Source: Sporosarcina thermotolerans | GTDB taxonomy: Bacteria > Bacillota > Bacilli > Bacillales_A > Planococcaceae | Length of the DNA: 64,000 nucleotides | Assembly (NCBI RefSeq): GCF_030067815.1 | Contig: NZ_CP125968.1 | Coordinates: 3,154,001-3,218,000 of the forward strand | Reading direction: 5' to 3' | Shown: positions 27,910 through 37,045 of the stretch, one piece after another | How positions within the stretch are numbered: position 1 is the first letter of the stretch | Layout of the letters: each line of letters begins with the position of its first letter | Made by a program: the position numbers and the translations under genes | Notes under the pieces: model-generated | Databases searched by the model: none | Seen by the model: the letters and a program-made list of their open reading frames with translations, nothing else | What the model was told of the DNA's origin: nothing

Positions 27910-30900
27910 CATAATTCGTTCATAATCATTCGATACATCTGCTCGGTTGTTTCCATTGGTTCAATTGCGAATTCTTCTTGTAAAACGGCCTTACATTTCA
28001 TGTACCACTTTATTGATTGTGGACGGTTTTGGAGTTGGTAGTGTGCGTACATAAGTAAGCGGTAGGCTTCTTCCCATGTTGGTTCGATATGCAATAGCCG
28101 CTCTGCCCATTCGATTGTTTTGCCATACTCGCGTAGTCGGGTGAAGGATTGGGCGAGCCTCTCGATTACTTGGATGAAGTGCTGTTCGGTTTGATCGCGT
28201 TGATGGGCGATCCACTCGACCGATAATTTTTCTTCGAATAGTTTTCCTTTATACAGTGAAGCTGCTTTCATTAAGGATTCGACCGTTTGTTTTGCGTCTT
28301 TTTCTGAAAGTCCTTTTTCCATGAACTGATTGAATTGATCCAAGTCGCTTCGGATTTCGGCTCTTGGATTCAACCGGTACATTGTTTGTTTACGTAAGAT
28401 AAAAAATGACGGTTCTCTTGCGCTTCGTACCGGTTCGATTACTTTTAATAAAGCATTCAATGCTACTTTAAAGTCTCGGTCAGCGCTTTTTTCATCGGCA
28501 TCCATCCATAATGCCTGCATGATTTCTTCTTTCGGGACATATCGATTTTTATTTAAAAGTAAATAAAGGAAAAGTTCTTTCGCTTTATCCCGCTGCCATT
28601 TCCGCTCATCAACCTCGTCGAATCCAAGATACATTGTAAAAGGTCCTAAGACGCGTACATCTAATTTGTAGCCGGGATGAGAAACGACCTCATCAAGTTG
28701 CAGGAAGTGGACTACTTGTTGGATACCTGCTTCTGTTGGTAGCAGGCGCGCCGCCTTAAGCACCAATGGATGGATGGATTGGCGATCGAACGGGCCAAAT
28801 ATAGTATCTGATGATAAAAAGAATGAGTAATGATGGGTCATCATTAGGGAGAAGCATTGTTTTGAATACGCTCTGAATAAATCATCATTATCCAATCGGT
28901 CATAAATGGCCATGAACCAAAATGCAACGACCATCTCCCCATAGTGATCCCCGCATTCCTTAAATATTCGCTCCGCTTCCTGTAAATGACTCTCGCTTTC
29001 CTTTTCATTCCGCGCGTAAAAGTAGACGATCGACAAACCGACATGTATTAATCCAGACAACCAACCATCATTTACACGTTCCGTTTCATGCAAACCTGCT
29101 TTTCCGTATTGGATCGCTTCGGAATAATTCCCTTCCCTTGTAGTCAATATGGATAAACCCATATAAGCTTCCGCGTTGCCGCGTGATACATTCAACTCGT
29201 CCATTCGCTCTATCGCCTGTATGTAAAACTCTTTAGGTGTGATCAAATCGGTAGGGTCGGCAAGTATTTTCGCATGCCCCATTCGAATGCGGCCAACAGC
29301 TTCGATGAATCCGGACTTTTCCGCGACACCTAACCGGATTCCCTTCGCAGCACTTTCCATAGCCTGCTCTGTTTGGCCTGTCATCACGTAAATCAAAGAA
29401 AGCAAGACGTCTGTTTCGCGATGTGCATCGGGTAGTGTGGAATCGTCGACCCTTGAAGACAATATAGCTTGAGTTTCAATTAACTTGCCCCTTCTCAACG
29501 CAATCCGTGCATCCAAATTTCCTTCTCGCAAAATGCTTTTATCGTGAATTTCCCGTTCAACCCATTCCGCCGCCGCCGATGCTCTGCCCAAGTTGACCAG
29601 ATTCTCCGCAAATTGCCGTTTCAATAACTCCATTTCGAGAGGCGTGGTCTTCTCACTTTTTTCCGCCAAAAGAATCGCATTCATTAAATAAGATTCAGCC
29701 AATCCTGGTTGGATCGTGTCCAAGTAAATATGCGCAATACCCGCATTCGCCCTGCCCGCATAATAATCATCGCCGAGCTTTTCGGCAATCTGGATGCATT
29801 TCGAATAAGCCTCCCTTGCTTTCTCGTAAAAAGCACGGTACCGATGGGCCTCTCCCTCAAAATAGTAAAGGGGATAATAAATCTCCCGCATTTCGAAACT
29901 GAGCCCCTTCAGGATTTCCAGTAGCCATTCGAACTGCCCAGATTTGATCAATGCAGCGCCATTTTCCAAAATGGTTTTGCCGATGAAATTTGTGTCACCG
30001 CTTTTGAGTGCGTGAGATATAGCTGGAATCTGCTCCTTCCGATGGAGGTATAGTTCCGCTGCTTTCTTTTGATTCACTTCATATTGCTGCTTATCAACCG
30101 TCAGCCATTTCCGCTCCAAAAATTGTTGAAAAAGTGCATGGTAGCGATAGATGCCTTCACCGATTGACTGGATAAACACATGTCTACCCGCGAGTTCCTT
30201 GAGAATCAATGCGGCTTGCTCTCCATAAAAGTCTTTAATTAATTCCTCTGAAAACATCGGGAACATGGAAAACGCCAATGCCCACTCCTGTTCTTCCGGC
30301 ATCATCCGATTGAAAACTTCTTCCGAAAGATAAGCGAACAGATCCTGTAATGCAGGTTTCATTTCAACAGATAAATCACCTTCCGCATCAGTGACATGGA
30401 TCGCAAGCAGGTTGACTGCGATTGCCCAGCCTTCCGTCAGTTGGATAATGGAAGCCGCCTCTTCAGACGTCAAAACCTGATCGAAATAATCCTCAAAGAA
30501 AACCGAAACTTCTTCCTCGGAAAATAGGAAATCTTCTTCCACCAATTCGGTTAACTGGCCCGTCAGTTTCAATTTCACCAAACCCGACCAGCGCGGACGA
30601 TTCCGCGTGGCAACGACAAGATGGATTTGTGGCGGCAATAAGCCAATCATCTTTTCGATTAAATAATTGATCTGAAAAACGTGGTCTACATAATGGAAGT
30701 CATCGATAACGATAAAAAATGGCTTTTCCAATTCAAAAAGCTCATTCATGAACAAAGCAAGCCAGCGCTCAAGATATAGTTCCCTCGGATAGATATCAGG
30801 GTCATCCCACTCGGATAGGGAGTCTCCGAAATGCGGACAAACCCGCCGGATACTTTCAGTCAAATAAGTAATGAATGGGAGGATATCGTCATCCGCTTCC

Positions 30901-31109
30901 GTGACAGAAAACCAGCTATATAACGCCCGCGTGTCATGAAAGTAAGCGGCTAACCCGGAACTCTTCCCGTAACCCGCACCACTATGCAACAACGTCAGCT
31001 TCACCTTTTCAGCCATCTTCATCTTTTTTACGAACGAAGCCCTACGCATATACGTCGCGGACGGGGTCGGAGGCATTAGTTTAGAAAGCAATATAGGTTT
31101 TGTCTGCAT
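27909..31109 (-). CDS. MalT-like STAND ATPase transcriptional regulator with BTAD effector
   Basis: A 1066-residue signal-integrating regulator. Seen: NTPase with Walker A GAGYGKS (residues 44-50) and Walker B FFIVIDDFHYVD, a STAND winged-helix/arm region, about 350 residues of TPR-like helices, then near residue 820-900 an OmpR/SARP-type winged helix (VRVLGPFTMYL...WQRDKAKELFLYLLLN) and a bacterial transcriptional activation domain to the end (MAASLYKGKLFEE; RLLHIEPTWEEAYRLLMYAHYQ, split by short loops). MalT has a C-terminal LuxR HTH; here DNA binding is by the SARP-like domain. The inducer is presumably sensed by the TPR region. It lies upstream of, and codirectional with, the uptake/acyl-CoA operon, which it probably activates (inference). 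Confidence 0.85.
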   Translation of the reverse strand: MQTKPILLSKLMPPTPSATYMRRASFVKKMKMAEKVKLTLLHSGAGYGKSSGLAAYFHDTRALYSWFSVTEADDDILPFITYLTESIRRVCPHFGDSLSEWDDPDIYPRELYLERWLALFMNELFELEKPFFIVIDDFHYVDHVFQINYLIEKMIGLLPPQIHLVVATRNRPRWSGLVKLKLTGQLTELVEEDFLFSEEEVSVFFEDYFDQVLTSEEAASIIQLTEGWAIAVNLLAIHVTDAEGDLSVEMKPALQDLFAYLSEEVFNRMMPEEQEWALAFSMFPMFSEELIKDFYGEQAALILKELAGRHVFIQSIGEGIYRYHALFQQFLERKWLTVDKQQYEVNQKKAAELYLHRKEQIPAISHALKSGDTNFIGKTILENGAALIKSGQFEWLLEILKGLSFEMREIYYPLYYFEGEAHRYRAFYEKAREAYSKCIQIAEKLGDDYYAGRANAGIAHIYLDTIQPGLAESYLMNAILLAEKSEKTTPLEMELLKRQFAENLVNLGRASAAAEWVEREIHDKSILREGNLDARIALRRGKLIETQAILSSRVDDSTLPDAHRETDVLLSLIYVMTGQTEQAMESAAKGIRLGVAEKSGFIEAVGRIRMGHAKILADPTDLITPKEFYIQAIERMDELNVSRGNAEAYMGLSILTTREGNYSEAIQYGKAGLHETERVNDGWLSGLIHVGLSIVYFYARNEKESESHLQEAERIFKECGDHYGEMVVAFWFMAIYDRLDNDDLFRAYSKQCFSLMMTHHYSFFLSSDTIFGPFDRQSIHPLVLKAARLLPTEAGIQQVVHFLQLDEVVSHPGYKLDVRVLGPFTMYLGFDEVDERKWQRDKAKELFLYLLLNKNRYVPKEEIMQALWMDADEKSADRDFKVALNALLKVIEPVRSAREPSFFILRKQTMYRLNPRAEIRSDLDQFNQFMEKGLSEKDAKQTVESLMKAASLYKGKLFEEKLSVEWIAHQRDQTEQHFIQVIERLAQSFTRLREYGKTIEWAERLLHIEPTWEEAYRLLMYAHYQLQNRPQSIKWYMKCKAVLQEEFAIEPMETTEQMYRMIMNEL

Positions 31110-31194
31110 CGATTCTCACCTACCCTATTAATATCTCTTTCTAACTATTTTATCATAGGAAGGTTCTGAATTGAATGACATGTTTGGATCGTAA

Positions 31195-31222
31195 TAAAAA
31201 AACACCACCCTACTGCTTGGTG
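31195..31222 (-). terminator. second terminator-like hairpin after the catalase-related gene
   Basis: Minus-strand CACCA...TGGTG stem with seven T (31195-31222), a distal hairpin 140 nt past the gene. Confidence 0.6.
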
Positions 31223-31310
31223 ATGGAAGAGAATTGTCGCTATAAGAAATGCCCTTCCCACCTGAAATCCACACGTAAATTTAAAATTGGTTTCATTTTA
31301 AGAAGCATCA

Positions 31311-31352
31311 ACAGCCCAAAAATCCGTAAACTGCAGACTTTTTAGGCTGTCT
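31311..31352 (-). terminator. terminator of the catalase-related gene
   Basis: Minus-strand arms AGCCTAAAAAGTC and GGATTTTTGGGCT, 14 nt after the stop at 31366. No long T run follows. Confidence 0.6.
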
Positions 31353-31365
31353 TACTGAACCACTA

Positions 31366-32334
31366 TTATTTAGGCAACCGTTCCTCCCGTAATCGCCTAT
31401 CCGACGATTCCGCATAAACTGGTGACCGATATCGGAGAATCGGATCATCCGAGCATTCAAGCCCTTCCACTTCCATCGTTGGATCAAAAACGAGGGACTC
31501 CGCTGCGTCTTCCCTTACTGATTTCAGTGTCACAATTCCTGCTTCGATCATCGGCCGTTCATCCGGCCACCTGACACTTGGATCATCTACGAGGTCACCC
31601 TCTCCTGCTACCCTAACCATCAGGCGAAATTGCACATCACCGCTTTTCATACGCTCTATCAGCTCAGCCTCCAAATCATCCATGCGCCCGGCCGGCAATC
31701 CCTTATCCTCTTCAAGGACGGGCACCCACCTGAACCGTACAGCCTGCCGCTTGTCTTGCTCGTTCACCAAGTAATACGAATGGAGCGCATTGTACGTCTC
31801 CTCCGCAAAACTCGCAGTTGGCTTCAATTGCTTCAAGAGGGTTGGCACCGTCCGATATTCAGGATCTTTCCGAAGGACACGCCATTTTTCACGCCACGAC
31901 AGCTCACCTTTCGTCATCATCTTTAGCAACCTGACAAACGCTTCAGGCGTCTTCGTGATGAACACTGGTACATTCGCCATCGTCAAGTTCGTAACTCCGC
32001 CATTCGGCAATGAAAACCGGACCGCCATCCCCTTGATCGGCACAAGCCATTCAGGCGGATCAGGCTTCACGGTGCTATGGGAAAACCGTACAACAGCTTG
32101 AACTTTTTCATCTTGCAAATGTTGCGCTTTAGTCAAGGATGCCACATTCCCGTTCGGCACAAATTCTGCGTCAAAAGCAATTCCCTTCGCATGCGCCCGC
32201 CGATAGCCTGGGTACCTTCCCGCAAAATCTTCAATCGCATCGACCGCTTCATCCGGCGCTATATACTTGTCTTCATTCCCAAACATAACCGCATCACTCT
32301 TTTCGCTGTTTACCTCCTCTATACCCTTAAACAT
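31366..32334 (-). CDS. catalase-related heme protein (SrpA type)
   Basis: About 322 residues, the short catalase-like family that uses heme for peroxidase chemistry. Seen: distal His in AHAKGIAFDAEF, VVRFSHSTVKPDPPEW (catalase substrate channel), GMAVRF, NVPVFITKTPEAF, SFAEETYNALHSYY, and the heme-ligand region RYRSPVYAESSDRR (Tyr expected as proximal ligand). Lacks the N-terminal arm and flavodoxin-like domain of large catalases. ATG 32334 chosen (a TTG lies one codon earlier); the ribosome site is weak. Probably a stress or xenobiotic peroxidase. Confidence 0.85.
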   Translation of the reverse strand: MFKGIEEVNSEKSDAVMFGNEDKYIAPDEAVDAIEDFAGRYPGYRRAHAKGIAFDAEFVPNGNVASLTKAQHLQDEKVQAVVRFSHSTVKPDPPEWLVPIKGMAVRFSLPNGGVTNLTMANVPVFITKTPEAFVRLLKMMTKGELSWREKWRVLRKDPEYRTVPTLLKQLKPTASFAEETYNALHSYYLVNEQDKRQAVRFRWVPVLEEDKGLPAGRMDDLEAELIERMKSGDVQFRLMVRVAGEGDLVDDPSVRWPDERPMIEAGIVTLKSVREDAAESLVFDPTMEVEGLECSDDPILRYRSPVYAESSDRRLREERLPK

Positions 32335-32389
32335 CAAGGTTCATACCCACAAGAAGAAACAAAAATTCCTTAATTCATTTGCTATCCAA

Positions 32390-32436
32390 AAAACCACCTT
32401 TCCAATTTTCACAAGAAAATTCGAAAGGTGGTTTTT
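32390..32436 (-). terminator. terminator of the coiled-coil gene
   Basis: AACCACCTTTC / GAAAGGTGGTT stem around an inner AATTTTC pairing, with T runs on both strands; may work both ways. Confidence 0.85.
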
Positions 32437-32446
32437 AATTCAAAGT

Positions 32447-32755
32447 TTATTTAGCCTTTTTAAGCCGCTTCACATCAGATCTCATCGTTATGATGTCATC
32501 TGCTAATACTTCCAGCTTTCCATCGAACAGTGAGACTTTATCATCGAGCCGTTCGATATCTTCTTTCAAGCTTTTAATATCTTCTTTAATGACTGAAACA
32601 TCTTCTTTCAAGATCGTTACATCAGCCTTAACTTCTGCAATTTCACTTTTCAATTCATCCTTCGTATCTTTCAATTGACTTGAAAGATCTACAACCTGAC
32701 TTGAAAGGTCCATAATCGCTTGCAAGATCATTTGTTGGCTTATCTTTTCTTCCAT
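32447..32755 (-). CDS. small coiled-coil protein
   Basis: 102 residues, nearly all one heptad-repeat coiled coil (SSQVVDLSSQLKDTKDELK...; repeated LKEDVSVIKEDIKSLKEDIE-like heptads with K-E-D periodicity), no membrane segment or catalytic motif. Good ribosome site AGGAGGGTGAAAT. Similar short proteins are common in Bacillales near phage or stress genes, but I cannot assign a function. Confidence 0.7.
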   Translation of the reverse strand: MEEKISQQMILQAIMDLSSQVVDLSSQLKDTKDELKSEIAEVKADVTILKEDVSVIKEDIKSLKEDIERLDDKVSLFDGKLEVLADDIITMRSDVKRLKKAK

Positions 32756-32998
32756 ATTTCACCCTCCTATCCTATTTAATCGGTCTATTTGTTCAATCAA
32801 AGATGTTCAATAATATTTACTGTAATCATATCAAAATTCAAGTTAACATTCATTGGCATAATCAGGGAAAATGGAAACATTTGTTCTCACTTCAATTATA
32901 TACTCTTCGGGGGAATAAGGCAACGTTGATGAAAATAAGGGATTGTTAGTTTGTGCTATCGCTTTTATTTATAAAGCAAAAATGCTCAAGCTTCAAAT

Positions 32999-33046
32999 CA
33001 AAAAGACACCTTCACTACCTAAAATTGCAGGGGTAGGAAGGCATCT
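32999..33046 (-). terminator. terminator of the DUF5694 gene
   Basis: Imperfect minus-strand stem AGATGCCTTCCTACC / GGTAGTGAAGGTGTCT with TTTTT after it. The rest of the 320-nt gap 32756-33075 shows only AT-rich upstream DNA of the coiled-coil gene. Confidence 0.7.
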
Positions 33047-33075
33047 TATAAATTTAATTATCATTACGGCACCCT

Positions 33076-33824
33076 TCAAACTAAATACGGATGCACAGGC
33101 TCAAGTACAACCTCCCCGCTTTCACGTAGGAAATTCCCAACAATCTCAACATGGCCCGATCCAACAATGAACAAAATCCGTTCATCACCCGAAGATGCTA
33201 AGTCCATTAAATTAGAGAACATAATCAAATTCCGCTCATACCACCAGACCAACCAGTCGATGCCGACATATGAATTCGCTTCTTTTATTCGGGCGATGTT
33301 CAGGTTCATGCGATGGTGTTGGCTAATCACATCCGGGTGGTTGGCATTAGTTAGCCATTCTTTCATAGTACGGTCCCCAATTGCAAGTAAATCATGGCCG
33401 TCCTCCAGCCATCCAAAAGTTTCTTGGAATAACTCCGGCTGATTCGCCTTCGCCCATTCGTAGACCTCCCCTGAACTCCTTCTCCCCAGCCCTTCTCCAT
33501 CCAGTCGATTGCATCCACTTTCGGAAGTCCCGCATCTTTCGCAACCCTAAAACCAAGCTGAAACACTTCGTTCATTTCCAACTCATATTCGCCGTTTATG
33601 TACGCATCATACTTTTCATTAAGCGCTGCATCCCACTTCTTCTCCACCTCAACAGCAACTTTCGTCGGTTTGAATGCAGATAACCGTTCTACGACCTCCT
33701 TGATTTCCTTTTGTCTCGTCTCTGAAAATAAGTCATCCGTTTCTGTGACGTAGACGTCCGCAGTCTCACCCATATGAAATGTACCTAACATAAGTATGGT
33801 CGGTTTTTTATGCATTTCGGTCAT
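33076..33824 (-). CDS. DUF5694 family protein (TraB/TIKI-like), frameshifted
   Basis: About 249 residues. N-terminal frame: MTEMHKKPTILMLGTFHMG, with the LGTFHMG motif of a TraB/TIKI-type fold, and KVAVEVEKKWD; C-terminal frame: SYVGIDWLVWWYERNLIMFSNL..., ILFIVGSGHVEIVGNFLRE with a second conserved His. The frames join at 33467-33471, where one more G in CAGGGGAGGTC gives EVYEWAKANQPELFQE. A hydrolase role is suggested for the superfamily but unproven. Start ATG 33824 after TGGGGA. Probably a sequencing indel in a G run. Confidence 0.78.
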
Positions 33825-33900
33825 TTTAAACAATCCCCAGTTACATTATTTTTTCTATTTTTACGGCAAACAATTAACTCACAATGCTGCCTTCTTTAAA

Positions 33901-34350
33901 CTAAAACGACTTCCGGAAAATCATCTCTCCATCCGAATCATACTCGTGAATAAACACAAACCCCAAGTTTTCATAAAGACGAATCGCTCCGATGTTATCC
34001 GCATACACACTCAAATAGATAGGTTGCTCGCCGTATTCCGACAGCATGCGCTCAATCAGTAGCTCCGTGAAACGTCGGCCATACCCTTGACGCTGAAAAC
34101 GTACATCTATAAGTAGCCGATCCATCCACAAATTGCGTCCACCCCCGCTATCCAGCAGCGCTCCATACATCGCAAAGCCAACTAACCGACCATCAACATA
34201 CAACCCGACAGGTCGAAATTCCGGCCATTCCTCTGCATCTTTCAAACACTCTGCTGGAGACTCAATGAATCCCCGCTGTCCTTCAGAAACGCAGAGTTCT
34301 AACACATCCTTACTATTCTGCTCATCTACTTTGCGAATCTCGTAATTCAT
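33901..34350 (-). CDS. GNAT family N-acetyltransferase
   Basis: 149 residues with the GNAT core: acetyl-CoA loop RQGYGRRF (Q/R-x-x-G-x-G/A), followed by TELLIERML, and the final motif IRLYENLGFVFI. N-terminus MNYEIRKVDEQNSKDVLEL is typical of DUF/small-molecule or spermidine acetyltransferases of Bacilli. The acceptor cannot be told. Ribosome site AAGGGAATG; 75 nt upstream of DUF5694. Confidence 0.85.
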   Translation of the reverse strand: MNYEIRKVDEQNSKDVLELCVSEGQRGFIESPAECLKDAEEWPEFRPVGLYVDGRLVGFAMYGALLDSGGGRNLWMDRLLIDVRFQRQGYGRRFTELLIERMLSEYGEQPIYLSVYADNIGAIRLYENLGFVFIHEYDSDGEMIFRKSF

Positions 34351-34465
34351 AGAAACATTCCCTTGTGATGAAATATGGGTTTTGTCACCATACTCCCGTT
34401 AATTTCTCTTAGTAGTTAGTTTATCATAAGAAGGTTCTGAATTGGGTTACATTTAGGGAAAGTAA

Positions 34466-34520
34466 ATAAAAAACACCAACTTGCCAGTTTTGATGGATAC
34501 TGGCAGGTTCGTGTTTTGTT
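34466..34520 (-). terminator. hairpin between the acetyltransferase and cupin genes
   Basis: Minus-strand arms AACCTGCCAGT / ACTGGCAAGTT within outer ACAC...GTGT pairing, then TTTTTT. Confidence 0.75.
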
Positions 34521-34598
34521 AATACTTATAAGTTTGTTCGTAGGAATTTGAACTAATTTCAAATTATGTTAGCGGATTTGTGACAGAAGAAATTGCAA

Positions 34599-34632
34599 TA
34601 ATAAAACACCTACCCAATTTTAGGTAGACATC
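34599..34632 (-). terminator. terminator of the cupin gene
   Basis: Minus-strand CTACC-TAAAATTG-GGTAG with GTGTTTTATT after it, 17 nt past the cupin stop. Confidence 0.6.
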
Positions 34633-34648
34633 TCTCAAAGTACGCCCT

Positions 34649-35169
34649 TTATTCCGGAAGCACTTCATAAGCTAATTTCATAATGATTTCCTCTTGCTCT
34701 GGATACTTTGACAGCAGCTCTTCCCGTGTAAACATCTCAAAATCTTGGAATTCAAAGCCGGAGACACCATGCACCCGACTAAAGAAAATGCATCTTCTTC
34801 CATAACAGATGATCCAAAGATTGAGTTTTTCGGAACGAGTGCCTGGGGGACTTCCCCTTGCTCAAGGTTCAGCCCAAGCTTAATCTCTTCATATGTCCCA
34901 TTTTCGTGGAGTATATGTACGGTTAATGAACTTCCCGCGTGGTAATACCACAACTCATCTGACTTCAACCGATGAAAATGCGACACATCCGTAGACGTTA
35001 AAAGAAAATAAATGCTCGTATAAAGCTTTCTCTTCCCATCATACGTAACCGATAATTCCTCATCGGTTACCTGTTCATTCGAAACAAACGTCTGCTTATA
35101 ATACCCGCCTTCCGGATGCGGTTTTAGTTCAAGTTTTGATACGTAATACATTGGATCTTGATTCATCAT
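34649..35169 (-). CDS. cupin domain protein, DUF985 family (frameshifted near 3' end)
   Basis: About 173 residues. DUF985 signature: LKPHPEGGYYKQTF, SIYFLLTSTDVSHFHRLKSDELWYYH, AGSSLTVHI, the metal-binding cupin His/Glu cluster. The frame breaks at 34758-34761 (CCGGCTTTG for expected CCGGGCTTTG); after it the family C-terminus GFEFQDFEMFTREELLSKYP...KLAYEVLPE is read in the next frame to the stop at 34649. Start ATG 35169 overlaps the stop of the preceding gene by one base, with GGAAGGA upstream. Function of the family is not known; a sugar-like ligand is likely. Confidence 0.82.
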
Positions 35170-35786
35170 TAATTCAAATCCTTCCGAACAAACTCCGAAT
35201 CGATCGTCTTCCCAAATTCCTCTTTTAGACGAGTAAAAATCGGTAACACACTATTCTTGATTATTGTTGAAATTTGATTGGTGTTTTTCTTTTCCATCGC
35301 TTTTCGAATCTTTAACAGCTCCGCTTGCATGTTGGACTTCAGCTGATTGAATAGTTCCCAGTTTGAAGGACGTTCTTTACTAGTGGTCACTACTTTCAGC
35401 ATATCATTCAGCCACTCCATCCCGCCAAGTAGCATTTCAAACCTGTCCCACGTATCACTTGTCGGAACACGATTAAAGCCCTCGACAAGCACGCTCATAT
35501 CAGGAATTGCACGCTGCAAATATTCCTCAGCCGATAGAAGGACATCATTCATAAATTCCTTTTCGGTCTTAATGACAACCTGTAGCTCCTTGATTTCGTC
35601 TAAGTTGCTCTCCAAATACTCCTCATGCTCGTCGTAAACTTCTTCACCGTCGGAAATAAAATGGCTGAAATAACGCCCTTCTGTCACGCTTTCGTTAATC
35701 AGCTCAATCACTTCATCCACTGACGGTACCTCTTTATACTCAATCTGTTGTTCACCGATAATTAATTTCAAAATAACTGCCTCCAT
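35169..35786 (-). CDS. hypothetical protein coupled to the cupin gene
   Basis: About 205 residues from ATG 35786; longer starts up to 35876 would overlap the preceding gene. Acidic and helical (EYKEVPSVDEVIELINE, DEIKELQVVIKTEKEFMNDV, LRKAMEKKNTNQISTIIKN). No motif or membrane segment that I recognise. Stop codon overlaps the cupin start, and the DNA replication-like gene ends 56 nt upstream, so all three may be co-transcribed. No clear ribosome site was found, so the start is uncertain. Confidence 0.65.
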   Translation of the reverse strand: MEAVILKLIIGEQQIEYKEVPSVDEVIELINESVTEGRYFSHFISDGEEVYDEHEEYLESNLDEIKELQVVIKTEKEFMNDVLLSAEEYLQRAIPDMSVLVEGFNRVPTSDTWDRFEMLLGGMEWLNDMLKVVTTSKERPSNWELFNQLKSNMQAELLKIRKAMEKKNTNQISTIIKNSVLPIFTRLKEEFGKTIDSEFVRKDLN

Positions 35787-35842
35787 CGAATCCAAGTTTA
35801 TGATGCTGTTGTTTATATCGGTTAGTATGGGCATTATTTCAG

Positions 35843-36676
35843 CTAAACAGAAGTGTTTTCTTCTTGATAAAACCAATCTTCCCCTTTCGTCAAGTCCAAC
35901 TGGAATTCTTCCACTGGCCTTTTCGGGAGGTGATAAACTTGTCCGTTTCGACGCTCGCCTTCCTGTTTAACTTGTGCCACCATCTGATCCCAATTTCTTC
36001 GTAATGCTGCCGGGGATAGGATAACCGTCTGCCAAAAATGATGCTGCTGGGACCAATTGATAAGATGTTGAATCTGCTCAATTGTCCGTTGATCGTTTTC
36101 AACGATGTGCTCCATATCGTTTGCCCATCTCCCTAAATCGGGTCTCCTGTTGTCAGGATGATTCCTACTGATCGTTTCATGTAGTGCCAATGCCAGTTGA
36201 TAGTAATCGGACGATTCATCAAAAACAACAGCTGGATAATTAGTTCTTATATTCTTTTCTTTCTTACCTTTCTTGTTAGATGTTACCTGCCTGTTCTCCG
36301 GCTGTTGACTGCCTGTTGAAACGGCTGTTTCCAAGCTATCATTCTGTTGATAAACGTCCCAATTTACAATGGTTATAAGCCGATTTTGATTCGTTGATTC
36401 GTCTGTTAGAAATCCGTATCTTGCAAAACGTTTGAGAGCCGTACGGATTTTCTGTACAGTTATACCCTTCCCGCATTGTAAGACGAGAGACGGGAGTGAC
36501 GTTATCATCTGTCCCGGCTGCAATGAATACTGATTCCCTTTCCATTCCCACTGCCGCTCCTTGTATGTAGCCATCTTCAATAAAGTTAATAGAATCACTT
36601 TCTGATCCGACGTCGCCTCCGTCCAAATGGGCTTATCCCACAGTGACCGATGAGTTTTAAACCAACCTTGATCCAT
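35843..36676 (-). CDS. phage-like replication protein with N-terminal wHTH (DnaD-related)
   Basis: 277 residues. N-terminus MDQGWFKTHRSLWDKPIW and a winged-helix region (PGQMITSLPSLVLQCGKGITVQKIRTALKRF, quoted in part) are typical of phage replication-initiation proteins of Bacillales; a basic linker (SNKKGKKEKN) follows, then a C-terminal helical domain with WANDMEHI...IEQIQHLINWSQQHHFWQ of the conserved-phage C-terminal/DnaD-like kind. No other phage structural genes are near, so it is an orphan or remnant. Ribosome site GAGGTGAAGGG. Confidence 0.75.
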   Translation of the reverse strand: MDQGWFKTHRSLWDKPIWTEATSDQKVILLTLLKMATYKERQWEWKGNQYSLQPGQMITSLPSLVLQCGKGITVQKIRTALKRFARYGFLTDESTNQNRLITIVNWDVYQQNDSLETAVSTGSQQPENRQVTSNKKGKKEKNIRTNYPAVVFDESSDYYQLALALHETISRNHPDNRRPDLGRWANDMEHIVENDQRTIEQIQHLINWSQQHHFWQTVILSPAALRRNWDQMVAQVKQEGERRNGQVYHLPKRPVEEFQLDLTKGEDWFYQEENTSV

Positions 36677-36867
36677 TTTCCCTTCACCTCAAATTAAGAT
36701 TTTATGAACAGTCCTTTCACTTACTATATAGAGTGTTTTTTTCGGAAAGGATACAGGGTGGTGGAATATTTTTTGTATAGGTTATAGAAACTCTGAAATA
36801 TCACCATTTATTTTCGGATCAACGTAAACAAAGCAGACGAACTCTGCAAAAAAAAGCTATAAAGCAA

Positions 36868-36903
36868 ATAAAAAAGAGACTTCCGCGAAGAAGTCTCTTT
36901 TAA
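36868..36903 (-). terminator. terminator behind flagellin relic A
   Basis: Minus-strand stem AAAGAGACTT / AAGTCTCTTT, loop CTTCGCGG, T run; sits just after the relic flagellin exon, where a flagellin gene would end. Confidence 0.8.
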
Positions 36904-36921
36904 AATATATCAAGGGTACGA

Positions 36922-36958
36922 TTAACGTAGAAGTTGTAATACGCCTTGTGGTTGTTGG
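36922..36958 (-). pseudogene. flagellin 3'-exon relic A
   Basis: Minus-strand codons read Q-Q-P-Q-G-V-L-Q-L-L-R-stop, the same C-terminus as hag in this window. It is preceded not by flagellin sequence but by a group I intron 3' fragment. The exon starts with one extra C, so an intron inserted after the second base of an Asn codon would splice to N-QQPQGVLQLLR. Confidence 0.8.
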
Positions 36959-37045
36959 CTTGATTGCGACTTCTCTCGTTATTACTAAAAGGTCAGACTA
37001 TATCTACTCCCTAATGGCAAGGATACTTCAGCCCATTTAAAGTAA
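36959..37045 (-). other. truncated group I intron 3' end
   Basis: Contains AGATATAGTCTGA, the group I intron S element (3' strand of P7), and ends CAAG just before the flagellin exon, like the fuller copy at 40045-40336. The 5' core (P3-P6 and the R element) is missing, so it cannot splice by itself. Confidence 0.65.
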
